Shown here in pieces: positions 9,053-17,305 of a DNA stretch of 64,000 nt. Each line of letters starts with the position of its first letter. Position 1 is the first letter of the stretch. A program made the position numbers and the translations under genes. The stretch is from Mucilaginibacter rivuli (GTDB lineage: Bacteria > Bacteroidota > Bacteroidia > Sphingobacteriales > Sphingobacteriaceae): positions 682,001 through 746,000 of the forward strand of contig NZ_JAHXPQ010000001.1 in assembly GCF_019391655.1 (NCBI RefSeq). The letters run 5' to 3'. The notes beneath the pieces are model-generated. The model ran no database searches and had not been told where the DNA came from. It worked only from the letters and a program-made list of their open reading frames with translations.

Positions 9053-10141
9053 TTATTTTGATGTAGTAAATTCAGACCATAATTTATCAAAAATGGTTTT
9101 AAAATGTGGCCCAAAGAAAGTATAACGTTTAGAGTTTAGAATATTTTGTAGGTCACGCCACACTTCTGACTCTTCATGTATTTCACTTTTATCTAAAGTA
9201 ATTAAAAAAACTTTGGCTTCTTTTTCAAATAATTCATGGGATAATGTTTTAGATACTCGTTCAAGCAGGAAATCTTTTCCAAACTTATTGTAAATATGTT
9301 TATGTTGATTAGATAGGTTATCCGGATTTCCCAGTGTGAGATTTTCGTACTCTTCGGTAGATAGATTGACATTGCAGAAGGTATCAATAATTTTTGCATA
9401 TGGCGCAAAATTCCCTTCACAATATTTAGAATAGATATAATCAATAATTTGATACTTGTCGTTTAAATTTGAGTTCGGTAACGTTGTGATGTTTTTTGCA
9501 ACTTCTTCATCTTTAAGTATTTCATCAAATTTATAATGTATAAAAAGTAGATCTATAGCACAATATCTTGCATTCGGCGATTTTTTAGCCATATTCATTA
9601 GTGGTTCGAAATATACTTTCGATAAAGCTGGCCTTGAATATAATTTTTGAGTGTAAAATTCAACAAGATTAGGATCGGGATTGTTTGTTAAAATATTTAT
9701 TGTCTGAATGAGTTCTTCGTCTTGTAGTTTAACATACAAATCACCTAAATTATTATTGATTGTATCGGATAACGATTTAACATTATCTTGTATTTCGATA
9801 GTTTCATTTCTACTCCTTTTGGTTTCTTCAAGAACCAAACGATTATCTCTTAGAATATGTGAAGCTCGATTAGTTAAATATGTTATTGCTATTCCAATTA
9901 AAATTCCCAATAATGAAAATAAAACGGTAAAAACGCTTAAATAATGTTGACTACCTGATATTGAGTTGGCTATACTTCCATTACTTGTCTGAATTAATGA
10001 GTTAAGTCTGTCAATTTGCGCTTGTTGGTCGATTATTTTGCTATTCAGCATTTTAATGCTGTCTGTTGTTGCACTTGATCTCGCGAACAAATAGTTAGAA
10101 TATAAAATCATTAAGCTAAACATTACATATTTTACTTTCAT
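9053..10141 (-). CDS. uncharacterised membrane protein with signal peptide and coiled coil
   Basis: I do not recognise the family. Starting at ATG 10141, the first 20 residues look like a signal peptide (MKVKYVMFSLMILYSNYLFA); an in-frame ATG at 10171 would add ten residues before it and is less likely. A short coiled coil follows (IKMLNSKIIDQQAQIDRLN), then one strong membrane span (YLSVFTVLFSLLGILIGIAI), a second helical segment with alternating charged residues, and a C-terminal helical domain of about 230 residues rich in Lys/Glu/Asn with no recognisable motif. The gene looks AT-rich and stands alone between a bidirectional terminator and divergent lutB, which suggests an accessory gene. 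Function is not inferred. Confidence 0.65.
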   Translation of the reverse strand: MKVKYVMFSLMILYSNYLFARSSATTDSIKMLNSKIIDQQAQIDRLNSLIQTSNGSIANSISGSQHYLSVFTVLFSLLGILIGIAITYLTNRASHILRDNRLVLEETKRSRNETIEIQDNVKSLSDTINNNLGDLYVKLQDEELIQTINILTNNPDPNLVEFYTQKLYSRPALSKVYFEPLMNMAKKSPNARYCAIDLLFIHYKFDEILKDEEVAKNITTLPNSNLNDKYQIIDYIYSKYCEGNFAPYAKIIDTFCNVNLSTEEYENLTLGNPDNLSNQHKHIYNKFGKDFLLERVSKTLSHELFEKEAKVFLITLDKSEIHEESEVWRDLQNILNSKRYTFFGPHFKTIFDKLWSEFTTSK

Positions 10142-10305
10142 GTCGTACTGGTTTAAGTCGAATAAATTCATATCTATTTATATGAATTTGTATTGTGTGA
10201 AATAAATATAAAATAAATACCGCCAATCTCGCATCGGTTTTTTATTTGTGGATAAAATCATCGGTGCAATCCTTTTCAATCAGTGTAATCAAAAAATATA
10301 ATCCC

Positions 10306-10313
10306 TATTTTTG
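10306..10313 (+). promoter_or_regulatory. -7 box (TATTTTTG) of lutB
   Basis: A TAnnTTTG match ends 5 nt before the ATG at 10319, so the transcript would start at or next to the start codon (leaderless or nearly so). Confidence 0.45.
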
Positions 10314-10318
10314 AAGCT

Positions 10319-11710
10319 ATGACAAGCATTGCGGATGAATTTTTGGTAGCGGCTGAGGATAAGGCTTTTGACAGGGACCACCGCCGGATATTGAATTACA
10401 ATATCGGTAAGTATGATGTAGCTGTTGAGCGTGGCTTATCGCGGATAGCTAACCTTGAAAATGCCAAACGCAAGGCCCATACCATCAAATGGAAAGTAAT
10501 GGAGAACCTGGATAAATTTTTACCGGAGTTCGAGAGCAACTTTCAACGCCGTGGTGGTAAGGTGATTTGGGCCAATGATGCTGAAGAAGCACAAGCCGAG
10601 ATATTGCAGATCATGCAGCGTGCCAATGCCAAAACGGTAGTGAAGTCTAAATCGATGGTGACGGAAGAGATCCACATCAACGAGTTTTTGGAGAGCCACG
10701 GTATCGAATCGCTGGAAACCGACCTGGGCGAATACATAGTGCAACTGCTTGGCCAGCCACCGTATCACATAGTTACCCCGGCCATGCACCTGAGCAAAGA
10801 GGACATTGCCAAATTGTTCCACGAACGTTTTGACACACCCATAGACGCCACACCCGAGCAGCTTACCCTAAAGGCCCGCGAGTTACTTCGCGAAAAATAC
10901 CTCAGGGCCGATGTTGGCATTACAGGCGCTAATTTTTTAATAGCAGATACAGGCAGCATCGCGATAAGCGAAAATGAAGGTAATGCCCGCTTATGCACCA
11001 CCTTTCCTAAAATACATATTGCCATTGTGGGTATCGAAAAGATCATCCCGTCAATGGCTGATCTGGACCTGTTCTGGCCGCTACTCAGCACCCACGGCAC
11101 CGGTCAAAACTTAACCGTATATAACTCTATTTTAAGCGGCCCCCGCCAACCCGATGAGACTGACGGCCCCGAAGAGATGTACGTTATCCTGTTAGATAAC
11201 GGACGCACCAACCTGCTTGCCCAAAAAGACCAAAGGCAAGGCCTGTACTGCATTCGTTGCGGTGCCTGCCTCAATGCCTGCCCGATATATAAAAACGTTG
11301 GCGGGCATACGTATAACACGCCATACAGCGGGCCCATTGGCTCGGTCATTACGCCGCATATGCGTGGGATGGAAGATTTTAAGCACCTCAGTTATGCATC
11401 GAGCCTGTGCGGTAACTGCAGCGAAGTTTGCCCGGTTAAAATAGAGATACACAAAATGCTGCTCCTCAACCGCCGCGACGCGGTAAAAGAAGGCATCGTC
11501 ACCAAAAAAGAAAAATGGGGATGGGCGCTATGGAAAAAAGGAATGCTCACACGTAAAATGATGGACTTTTTGAGCGGAAAAACCAAGAACAGGATCTTAA
11601 ACATGTTCTTTAAAAAAGGCTGGGGCTATTTCAGGGATATGCCTGTAGTGGCTGATAAATCTTTCAGCAAGCAGTGGGTGGAGAAGGATAAGGGCAAGGA
11701 AAAAGAATAG
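10319..11710 (+). CDS. lutB: LutB-type iron-sulfur lactate utilisation protein
   Basis: A 463-residue LUD-domain protein with two 4Fe-4S motifs: CIRCGACLNACP (C311, C314, C317, C321) and the shortened CGNCSEVCPV (C364, C367, C371) usual in LutB. The LUD domain spans about 65-300 and includes GITGANFLIADTGSIA. LutB works with LutA and LutC in oxidation of L-lactate to pyruvate in the cytoplasm (Bacillus subtilis knowledge). Neither partner is adjacent: the gene is flanked by unrelated minus-strand genes, so it is either an orphan or its partners are elsewhere. A TATTTTTG box sits immediately before the ATG. Confidence 0.88.
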   Translation: MTSIADEFLVAAEDKAFDRDHRRILNYNIGKYDVAVERGLSRIANLENAKRKAHTIKWKVMENLDKFLPEFESNFQRRGGKVIWANDAEEAQAEILQIMQRANAKTVVKSKSMVTEEIHINEFLESHGIESLETDLGEYIVQLLGQPPYHIVTPAMHLSKEDIAKLFHERFDTPIDATPEQLTLKARELLREKYLRADVGITGANFLIADTGSIAISENEGNARLCTTFPKIHIAIVGIEKIIPSMADLDLFWPLLSTHGTGQNLTVYNSILSGPRQPDETDGPEEMYVILLDNGRTNLLAQKDQRQGLYCIRCGACLNACPIYKNVGGHTYNTPYSGPIGSVITPHMRGMEDFKHLSYASSLCGNCSEVCPVKIEIHKMLLLNRRDAVKEGIVTKKEKWGWALWKKGMLTRKMMDFLSGKTKNRILNMFFKKGWGYFRDMPVVADKSFSKQWVEKDKGKEKE

Positions 11711-11750
11711 GCTTAAGAATCAATAAAAAAATCAAAATATTGAACTTTAC

Positions 11751-12521
11751 CTAAAAAGGTGGGCCACCATTCGAGTTATACCAATTTTCAGCAGTGGTCC
11801 ATTTCTTTTTATAATTGCCTTCGCCGGAATGCCCCCTGTTGCATTTTGAATGCGCAAATACACTGCCACGCATGTTATATAATCTTGCCATATCCGGCCC
11901 TTGAATATCGTCTGGACTTGTAGGCTTTTCTACATTAATAAAAGCATGTAATCTATCTTTCCATGGCGGTAAATGGTCCATATCAACTGATTGCCCTTTT
12001 TTTATAGCGCAGCCACATATATGGCATATGTATGTGCCATTCTTTTGCGGAGTATCATCTTTCATCCATTTTTTCGCTCCCGAATTGAACCTGAGGTATT
12101 TTCTGATCTCGCCGGATACAATATCATCGGTTTCTAAAGGTTCTTCGGCATAGTCGGCCGGATCCCATTCGTCATCATCATCAGATTTTGAATCTTCAAC
12201 GCCAATAGCGCCTATCTCTTTTAAAAAGGTTTCAATATCGATTACAGGATCTTCAATATCATTATAAATTGAAAGGCGTCTTTCAATCTCAGGTAATTTT
12301 AAATGAACGTCATCCAGGTTTGCTGTCTCGATGAATTTTATGACATCTTCTATTGTAGCAACTTTTTCATTATCGTTTCTTACATAACGCTGTAAGGTGT
12401 CATTACTCTGTTGTAGGCGATAGGGGGGTACAGAGGGCATGCGTAAGCCGTTTGCGCCTGCGCCGGTGGTAGTATTATTTGAAGATGACTTATTAGTATA
12501 CTTATCGTACTGCCTGACCAT
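11751..12521 (-). CDS. HNH-nuclease-like protein, possible toxin or secreted effector
   Basis: A 256-residue protein in three parts. The N-terminus (1-50) is low complexity, polar and Pro/Gln-rich (MPSVPPYRLQQSND), like leaders of some Bacteroidota effector proteins. Residues 55-150 are acidic and helical with a DDDDE stretch. Residues 160-240 resemble a zinc-stabilised HNH/treble-clef nuclease: CHICGC (C166, C169), DMDHLPPW (D182, H183), HSKCNRGHSG (H224, C227, N228, H231). HNH folds of this kind cut DNA in restriction, phage and polymorphic toxin proteins (family knowledge). There is no signal peptide and no visible immunity gene beside it; whether it is a toxin, a restriction-like enzyme or an inert orphan is open. 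It neighbours a 1-kb repeat-rich region, typical of accessory DNA. Confidence 0.6.
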   Translation of the reverse strand: MVRQYDKYTNKSSSNNTTTGAGANGLRMPSVPPYRLQQSNDTLQRYVRNDNEKVATIEDVIKFIETANLDDVHLKLPEIERRLSIYNDIEDPVIDIETFLKEIGAIGVEDSKSDDDDEWDPADYAEEPLETDDIVSGEIRKYLRFNSGAKKWMKDDTPQKNGTYICHICGCAIKKGQSVDMDHLPPWKDRLHAFINVEKPTSPDDIQGPDMARLYNMRGSVFAHSKCNRGHSGEGNYKKKWTTAENWYNSNGGPPF

Positions 12522-12587
12522 TTATTCTATATAATATCAGTTTATCAGAGGTGAAACTAATGCAATATAAAATATTAATATTAAATA

Positions 12588-12632
12588 ATTAATGTTTGAG
12601 GTGCGTAAAATAAATACACCTCAAACATTAAT
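12588..12632. repeat. perfect 16-bp inverted repeat
   Basis: Arms 12588-12603 and 12617-12632 are exact reverse complements around a 13-nt AT-rich loop. No T-tract follows, and it lies upstream of the HNH-like gene, so it may be an operator, a REP-like element or an insertion scar rather than a terminator. Confidence 0.75.
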
Positions 12633-12673
12633 CAAAATATTGATTTCGCTATACCCATTTCCAGACCCCTGCT
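12632..12673 (-). pseudogene. 3' remnant of a second mannonate dehydratase gene
   Basis: On the minus strand this reads [12 protein letters not shown] then stop, matching the C-terminus of the intact UxuA at 16092-17291 ([14 protein letters not shown]). Bases 12636-12661 and 16102-16127 are identical over 26 nt. No upstream uxuA sequence remains before the match decays. This is a vestige of a lost paralogue or of a short duplication, not a gene. Confidence 0.7.
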
Positions 12674-12677
12674 ATTA

Positions 12678-12723
12678 GAAGTCTCTGACTTCAAATTAAT
12701 ATATGCTTGTAGTCTCCGACTAC
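12678..12723. repeat. two short palindromes sharing AGTCTCyGACT
   Basis: GAAGTCTCTGACTTC (12678-12692) and GTAGTCTCCGACTAC (12709-12723) are 15-nt perfect palindromes around a 3-nt centre with a shared core, 31 nt apart. They look like REP-type units. Confidence 0.6.
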
Positions 12724-12734
12724 ATAACCAAAAC

Positions 12735-12762
12735 AAACAGGCTCTTATTAAGGAGCCTGTTT
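12735..12762. terminator. hairpin, possible terminator
   Basis: Perfect 10-bp stem AAACAGGCTC / GAGCCTGTTT (12735-12744, 12753-12762) with an 8-nt loop. It has the shape of a terminator but only short A/T flanks and no clear gene to terminate. Confidence 0.45.
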
Positions 12763-12850
12763 ATGCTCGCCTGAAACGTATGATGGTATGGAGTGAGATG
12801 TTGCTGTTTTGAGATGGAAATATGCTCGACTTTTCGTATTTTTGTATAGT

Positions 12851-12929
12851 GTGATTGCACCGATTTGTGGGTAAGATTACACCGATTTTGTGAGTGTGAT
12901 TGCATTGATTTATGGGTAAGATTACACCG
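12851..12929. repeat. two-copy direct repeat, 45-nt period
   Basis: The 34-nt segments 12851-12884 and 12896-12929 differ at only a few positions (both begin GTGATTGCA and end TAAGATTACACCG). No protein frame is conserved across them. Confidence 0.65.
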
Positions 12930-12942
12930 CTAAAGTTCTTTA

Positions 12943-13034
12943 AAAAATACCCACTTCACACCCTTGGTAATTTGATTGAATGTTTGATCAGGTGGGTTGT
13001 CGGTTTTGAAAATATACCCACAAATACCACCCTG
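12943..13034 (-). repeat. single reverse copy of the 25.4-kb tandem repeat family
   Basis: Read on the minus strand, this segment starts AGGGTGGTATTTGTGGGTA, continues with a CAACCCACCTGAT-type middle and CAATCAAATTACCAAGGGTG, and ends near AAGTGGGTATTT. That is the same order of words as the units at 25341-25612, so the two loci carry one dispersed repeat family. Confidence 0.55.
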
Positions 13035-13170
13035 TTTCAATGATTGAAGGATTGATTTTTGAAGGATTGAATATTGGGTTATTACATCAGCAGGATGAAT
13101 CAATCGGTGAAAATCTTAGAAGCTCTGAATTGCGAATTTGGTAATTGAAAACTAAAATTTACCCAAAAAC

Positions 13171-13310
13171 ACCCAAGAATACCCAAGGAATTATGCCAAA
13201 TGGTGGATTTATGTTTGCGAAAATGGCAATAGTTGGGTGGTTGGTGATAGTGCCTATAACAGCGAAAAGATGTGTTAACGTGTTTTGAAAATACCCAAGA
13301 ATACCCAAGG
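13171..13310. repeat. exact 18-nt direct repeat pair
   Basis: ACCCAAGAATACCCAAGG occurs at 13171-13188 and again at 13293-13310, 122 nt apart; each is itself a near-duplication of ACCCAAG. Confidence 0.6.
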
Positions 13311-13465
13311 GTTGAAGGAGGTGGCAGTCTGATTGTATACAGGACATTGCCTATTTCAGTTTGGTCTATACGCCTTTGTATATTACTACCAAGGTTGGTG
13401 TTTCCCTCAGTTCAATTTTTGACAGGCCGGGCAGTTTGGGTTTGATCTTGGCAGCCAATAAAAAA

Positions 13466-13499
13466 AGCCAAATCCCGTTAAGGATATGGCTCTTGTAAT
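13466..13499 (-). terminator. terminator of the small secreted peptide gene
   Basis: On the minus strand a 10-bp stem with one mismatch (arms 13491-13482 and 13475-13466, 6-nt loop) runs into seven Ts, a few bases after the stop codon of the 30-residue peptide. This supports that the small gene is really transcribed. Confidence 0.6.
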
Positions 13500-13592
13500 T
13501 TATCTTTTTGAAGGATTAAAACTGATTTGTGCCTGTGCAGTGCCGAATGACATTGCACCTACAACTATTGCGGCTAAAATTAACTTTTTCAT
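13500..13592 (-). CDS. small secreted peptide (30 aa), uncharacterised
   Basis: ATG at 13592 opens a 30-residue frame that is nearly all signal peptide: a lysine pair, a hydrophobic core LILAAIVVGAM, an AQA-type cleavage site near residue 22, then only ISFNPSKR. The codon at 13500-13502 is a stop and a terminator hairpin follows at once. It may be a true short exported peptide or the stump of a longer secreted protein whose body was lost; downstream frames on the same strand show a 30-codon run ending in TAG at 13366 that might be debris. It is divergent from the DUF3857 gene. No function is inferred. Confidence 0.5.
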   Translation of the reverse strand: MKKLILAAIVVGAMSFGTAQAQISFNPSKR

Positions 13593-13746
13593 GTTTATAC
13601 GTTTTGTAGGTAAGACATGAGATGAACGCCATTGTTTTATCAAAAACAACATGTAACAGAAATATTGCCCCATCCCCCAAAAAAAACTATTTGTTATTAT
13701 AATGCTTAACAACGATATTGTCAGCATAAAAAATAAATAACTATTG

Positions 13747-15996
13747 ATGAGGATTTTTACCATAGCACTGCTTTGTTTTATCAGTTTAAATGTTTTTGCT
13801 CAAAAAGATAAGGTAGATAAGGCCGAATTATCTTATGCGCAAAAGGCCGCCGAAATTAAAGCCAAAATATGGGGCGATAACGCAGCTGAATTTGATGTAA
13901 AGGTCATCCCCGAAAGTATGAAAAAGGAAAGTGCGGTCATTATCGCTAAATCCGTTAATATTCAGCAAACTACAGGCAGCCGCTTAAAATTCTTTATGTA
14001 TTTTCCAACATCGGCAACGCGCACTAACAAAGTTACTACCTACCGCGAACGGGTAAAAATTAATGACAAGGTAGCGCTCGATGCTTATTCATCATTATCC
14101 TATCAACGTAACAGTGATGAATCTAAAGGTTTTTTATATGTAAAGTTTACTAATAAAATGGATACTTACATTGGGGTTAAAATAATTAAGCCCAATGGCA
14201 AAGAGGTTATCGTAAACACAGGCGAAGAGGTACTTATTGAGAATAACGCAAAGAATAAGCAAGGTAAATTAGCCATACCGGAGTTACAGGTTGGCGATAT
14301 AATTGATTATTATATTTCAACAATAGAATTGGTTGACGGTAGCGAATCAGACTCAGGTAACAGCCATTATTTATATTTATTAGCAGGCGAATACCCGATA
14401 TTGAATTACCAACTGAATTTTCAGTTTAACAAAAAGGTTAACGTTTATTATATTAATGCCAATGGTGCCCCAGCCTTTACCGAAAGTACCGGAGAAAATG
14501 ATGATAAAATTTACAACCTGAAATTTAAAGATATTCCAAAGTTTGATGATAACTTATGGTCATCGCCGCTCAGGCAGTTTCCATATGTAGAACTTGCGGC
14601 AACCTACACAAATAAATATCTTAACTTTTTAAAGTCGGAAAAAGACAAGTATAATAAAGACAAATCGCGCATAGATAACTTTATTAAAGATTATGAAGAT
14701 TTTTTAAAGGATGATAAATACCTGAAATTAAATATGTGGATGGGTAATTTACGCGCCGCTGTAAAAGAACATTATAAAACAAGTAAAGAGCTTAAGGCAG
14801 CTCCTTTGGATAGTACGATGCGTGTGTTTTATGATTGGTGGAAACAGAATACTTTTAATTTATATTTTGAGCGCGATATGGTGATGACAACAGCCCGTAA
14901 TACCAGGCATGCATTTAGCCGTACGGGAGTTTATGCCATGGCGCGCTATTTGCTTGATATGGAAGTTGATTTTGATATTTTGCTGGTAGCATCGCGTAAC
15001 AAGGGCTCGCTCGAATATGTGATGGAGCCTAATGATATTCAAATGATGATCAGGGTAAACGGCGATAAACCATTATATATGGCTTGCGATGATAGATTTA
15101 CTCACTTTAATGAAATACCAAAACAATACCAGGGCGAAGAGGCTATTGTATTAACACATAAAAAAAATTCACTGAGTAAATTTGAACAAAAAAGAGAGGT
15201 CATTCCGGTAGTACCAAGCAAAGAAAACTATATCAACAGCCAGTTTAATATAGCATTTGTTCCGGATAACATGAGCAATGTGAAAATTGAGCGTACAATT
15301 AGTGAAGGGGGCTCGATGAGGCATGCAGACCAGCAAGCCCTGATATTACCTGAGCAATATGATGAAATATATAAAAAGTTGCTTGGTGCAGACGAACCTG
15401 CAAAGCGGATATATTCGAATGATACTAAGAAAGCAATAGCTGAGCTAAAGAACCAGTTTGAGCAGGCAAGGCAAACTAACGAAACTAATTTTAAAGAAGA
15501 AATAAAAGGCGAGTTTGGACAAGAGCCCCTTGAACTTACAAATTATAAAGTTAACAGCGCGGGTGTAACCAGCGTAAACCCGGTTTTTACTTTTACAGGA
15601 ACATTTGTGATGAACAATTTTGTAAAAAGCGCCGGAGGGAGTTATATTTTTGAAGTAGGTAAATTATTAGGTACCGAAAGCAAAATTGATGATAGCAAGC
15701 GCCAGCGTAAAACAGATGTATATATGCCTGCCGCACGTACCATAACACATAATATTACTATTGATATACCTAAAGGATACCAGGTAAAAGGTGTCGAAGA
15801 ACTTAATCATCAGGAAAAAAATACAGCGGGTGAGTTTACTACAACAGCCAAAATAAACGGAGATAAATTATTTATAACCGCTAACAGGATATATAACCAC
15901 AATTTTGAGAAAGCTGCACAATGGCCACTTATTGTTGCCATATTAGACAGTATTTATAATTTTAGTACCCAAAAGATTTTGTTCGAGAAAATGTAA
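13747..15996 (+). CDS. DUF3857 / transglutaminase-like secreted protein
   Basis: A 749-residue exported protein. The ATG at 13747 begins a clear signal peptide (MRIFTIALLCFISLNVFAQ); the TTG one codon earlier is ignored. An N-terminal DUF3857 domain covers about 60-260, then a transglutaminase-like region (about 300-450) and a C-terminal beta-rich DUF2569/DUF3858-like part. In the transglutaminase region the sequence TARNTRHAFSRTGVYAMARY stands where active members carry Gly-x-Cys; I see no such cysteine, so the core is probably inactive (inference). Homologues are widespread in Bacteroidota with unknown roles in the periplasm or outer membrane. It stands alone, with a hairpin just after its stop. 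Confidence 0.8.
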   Translation: MRIFTIALLCFISLNVFAQKDKVDKAELSYAQKAAEIKAKIWGDNAAEFDVKVIPESMKKESAVIIAKSVNIQQTTGSRLKFFMYFPTSATRTNKVTTYRERVKINDKVALDAYSSLSYQRNSDESKGFLYVKFTNKMDTYIGVKIIKPNGKEVIVNTGEEVLIENNAKNKQGKLAIPELQVGDIIDYYISTIELVDGSESDSGNSHYLYLLAGEYPILNYQLNFQFNKKVNVYYINANGAPAFTESTGENDDKIYNLKFKDIPKFDDNLWSSPLRQFPYVELAATYTNKYLNFLKSEKDKYNKDKSRIDNFIKDYEDFLKDDKYLKLNMWMGNLRAAVKEHYKTSKELKAAPLDSTMRVFYDWWKQNTFNLYFERDMVMTTARNTRHAFSRTGVYAMARYLLDMEVDFDILLVASRNKGSLEYVMEPNDIQMMIRVNGDKPLYMACDDRFTHFNEIPKQYQGEEAIVLTHKKNSLSKFEQKREVIPVVPSKENYINSQFNIAFVPDNMSNVKIERTISEGGSMRHADQQALILPEQYDEIYKKLLGADEPAKRIYSNDTKKAIAELKNQFEQARQTNETNFKEEIKGEFGQEPLELTNYKVNSAGVTSVNPVFTFTGTFVMNNFVKSAGGSYIFEVGKLLGTESKIDDSKRQRKTDVYMPAARTITHNITIDIPKGYQVKGVEELNHQEKNTAGEFTTTAKINGDKLFITANRIYNHNFEKAAQWPLIVAILDSIYNFSTQKILFEKM

Positions 15997-16020
15997 ACCG
16001 GATATATGGGACCATCGTGT

Positions 16021-16059
16021 AAAACACACATCGCCTCAATTTTGGGCGACGTATGTTTT
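16021..16059 (+). terminator. terminator-like hairpin after the DUF3857 gene
   Basis: A 15-bp stem with two mismatches (16021-16035 with 16045-16059, 9-nt loop) lies between the convergent DUF3857 and uxuA genes. Its flanks are A-rich on the left and T-rich on the right, so it may work in both directions. Confidence 0.6.
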
Positions 16060-16091
16060 ATTTAAATTTGATATAAATAATAGTAAATCAA

Positions 16092-17291
16092 TTACTTAAT
16101 CAATATTGATTTCGCTATACCCATTTCAAGTCCGCGCAGTTCTGCCAGGCCGCGTAACCTGCCAATGGCAGAGTAGCCCGGGTTGGTTTTCTTCTTCAGG
16201 TCATCCAGCATTTGGTGGCCATGGTCGGGCCGCATGGGTATGCTCAGTTTTCGGTTTTGCATGGCATGGAGCAACTCTTTTACTACGCTGTACATATCAA
16301 CATCACCTTCAAGGTGGTTGTCTTCATAAAAATCGCCATACTCATTACGTTTTGTGGCACGCAGGTGTATAAAGTTGATACGATCGGCAAAGTGGCGCAC
16401 CATTGCAGGCAGGTCATTATCAGGGCGCACCCCAAATGACCCTGTACAAAAGCATAAGCCGTTATTTAAGGAGGGCACAGCAGTTATCAGCGCATTGATA
16501 TCATCTGCAGTGCTCACCACGCGTGGCAAACCTAAAATAGGGTAAGGAGGATCATCGGGGTGTATCACCATCTTTACACCATGCTCATCAGCCACCGGGA
16601 TGATATGTTGCAGAAAATAGATAAGGTTACTGCGTAGTTTAGCAGCATCAATACCATCATAAGCATCTAACGCCTGCTGGAATTGTTCGAGCGTAAAGCT
16701 TTCTTCGCTGCCCGGTAAACCAGCTATAATGTTGCGCTGCAGCAAAAGCTTTTCATCATCGCTCATGCCATTAAAACGTTGCTTAGCGCGCTCTAATTCT
16801 TCAGCGGTGTAAGCTGTTTCGGCACCTTTGCGTTTAAGCATAAATACTTCGAAGGCTATAAAGGCGGCCTTTTCAAAACGGAGGGCTTTTGAGCCATCTT
16901 CAACAGTATAAGCAAGGTCGGTACGGGTCCAATCCAGTACGGGCATAAAATTGTAGGTAACAATATTTACGCCACAATGTGCCAGGTTAACAATGCTCTG
17001 CTTATAGTTTTCAATATATTGTTTAAAATCGCCGGTTTGGGTTTTAATGGCTTCGTGTACGGGTACACTCTCCACTACATCCCAAACTAAGCCAGCCGCT
17101 TCAATAATGGCTTGGCGCTTTTTTATTTCTTCAATGGTCCACACCTGCCCGTTGGGTATGTGGTGCAGGGCGCTAACTACACCGCTGCAACCTGCCTGAC
17201 GTATATCGGCCAGGCTAACAGGGTCGTTAGGGCCATACCAGCGCATGGTTTGTGTCATGCTAAAAATAGCTTGTTGTTGATCTGATCGCAT
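16092..17291 (-). CDS. uxuA: mannonate dehydratase
   Basis: UxuA dehydrates D-mannonate to 2-keto-3-deoxygluconate (KDG) in cytoplasmic glucuronate/galacturonate-type uronate breakdown. The 399-residue protein carries the family start [15 protein letters not shown] (here from about residue 16), [11 protein letters not shown], the metal-site stretches [10 protein letters not shown] and [11 protein letters not shown], and the end motif [11 protein letters not shown]. About eleven residues precede the usual start; ATG at 17258 is an alternative. It follows the SDR gene by 14 nt, giving a two-gene transcript that makes mannonate and then dehydrates it. KDG kinase and aldolase are not in the window. 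A short relic of a second copy lies at 12632. Confidence 0.96.
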   Translation of the reverse strand: MRSDQQQAIFSMTQTMRWYGPNDPVSLADIRQAGCSGVVSALHHIPNGQVWTIEEIKKRQAIIEAAGLVWDVVESVPVHEAIKTQTGDFKQYIENYKQSIVNLAHCGVNIVTYNFMPVLDWTRTDLAYTVEDGSKALRFEKAAFIAFEVFMLKRKGAETAYTAEELERAKQRFNGMSDDEKLLLQRNIIAGLPGSEESFTLEQFQQALDAYDGIDAAKLRSNLIYFLQHIIPVADEHGVKMVIHPDDPPYPILGLPRVVSTADDINALITAVPSLNNGLCFCTGSFGVRPDNDLPAMVRHFADRINFIHLRATKRNEYGDFYEDNHLEGDVDMYSVVKELLHAMQNRKLSIPMRPDHGHQMLDDLKKKTNPGYSAIGRLRGLAELRGLEMGIAKSILIK

Positions 17292-17305
17292 AGCTTTAAA
17301 TCTTA

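Larger units (their letters stand above)
12522..13499. other. repeat-rich non-coding region of about 1 kb
   Basis: No convincing full-length gene lies here. In order it holds a perfect 16-bp inverted repeat, a 3' scrap of a uxuA copy, two short palindromes, a hairpin, a 45-nt-period direct repeat, a reverse-oriented copy of the repeat family seen at 25.34-25.62 kb, an 18-nt exact direct repeat and a terminator. Each is listed separately. Such density suggests repeated insertion and deletion. Confidence 0.65.

Noticed and set aside
12720..12905. 61-codon minus-strand frame in the repeat desert
   Set aside because: Spans a hairpin and a direct repeat (repeated QSH-type words); no start signal or family.
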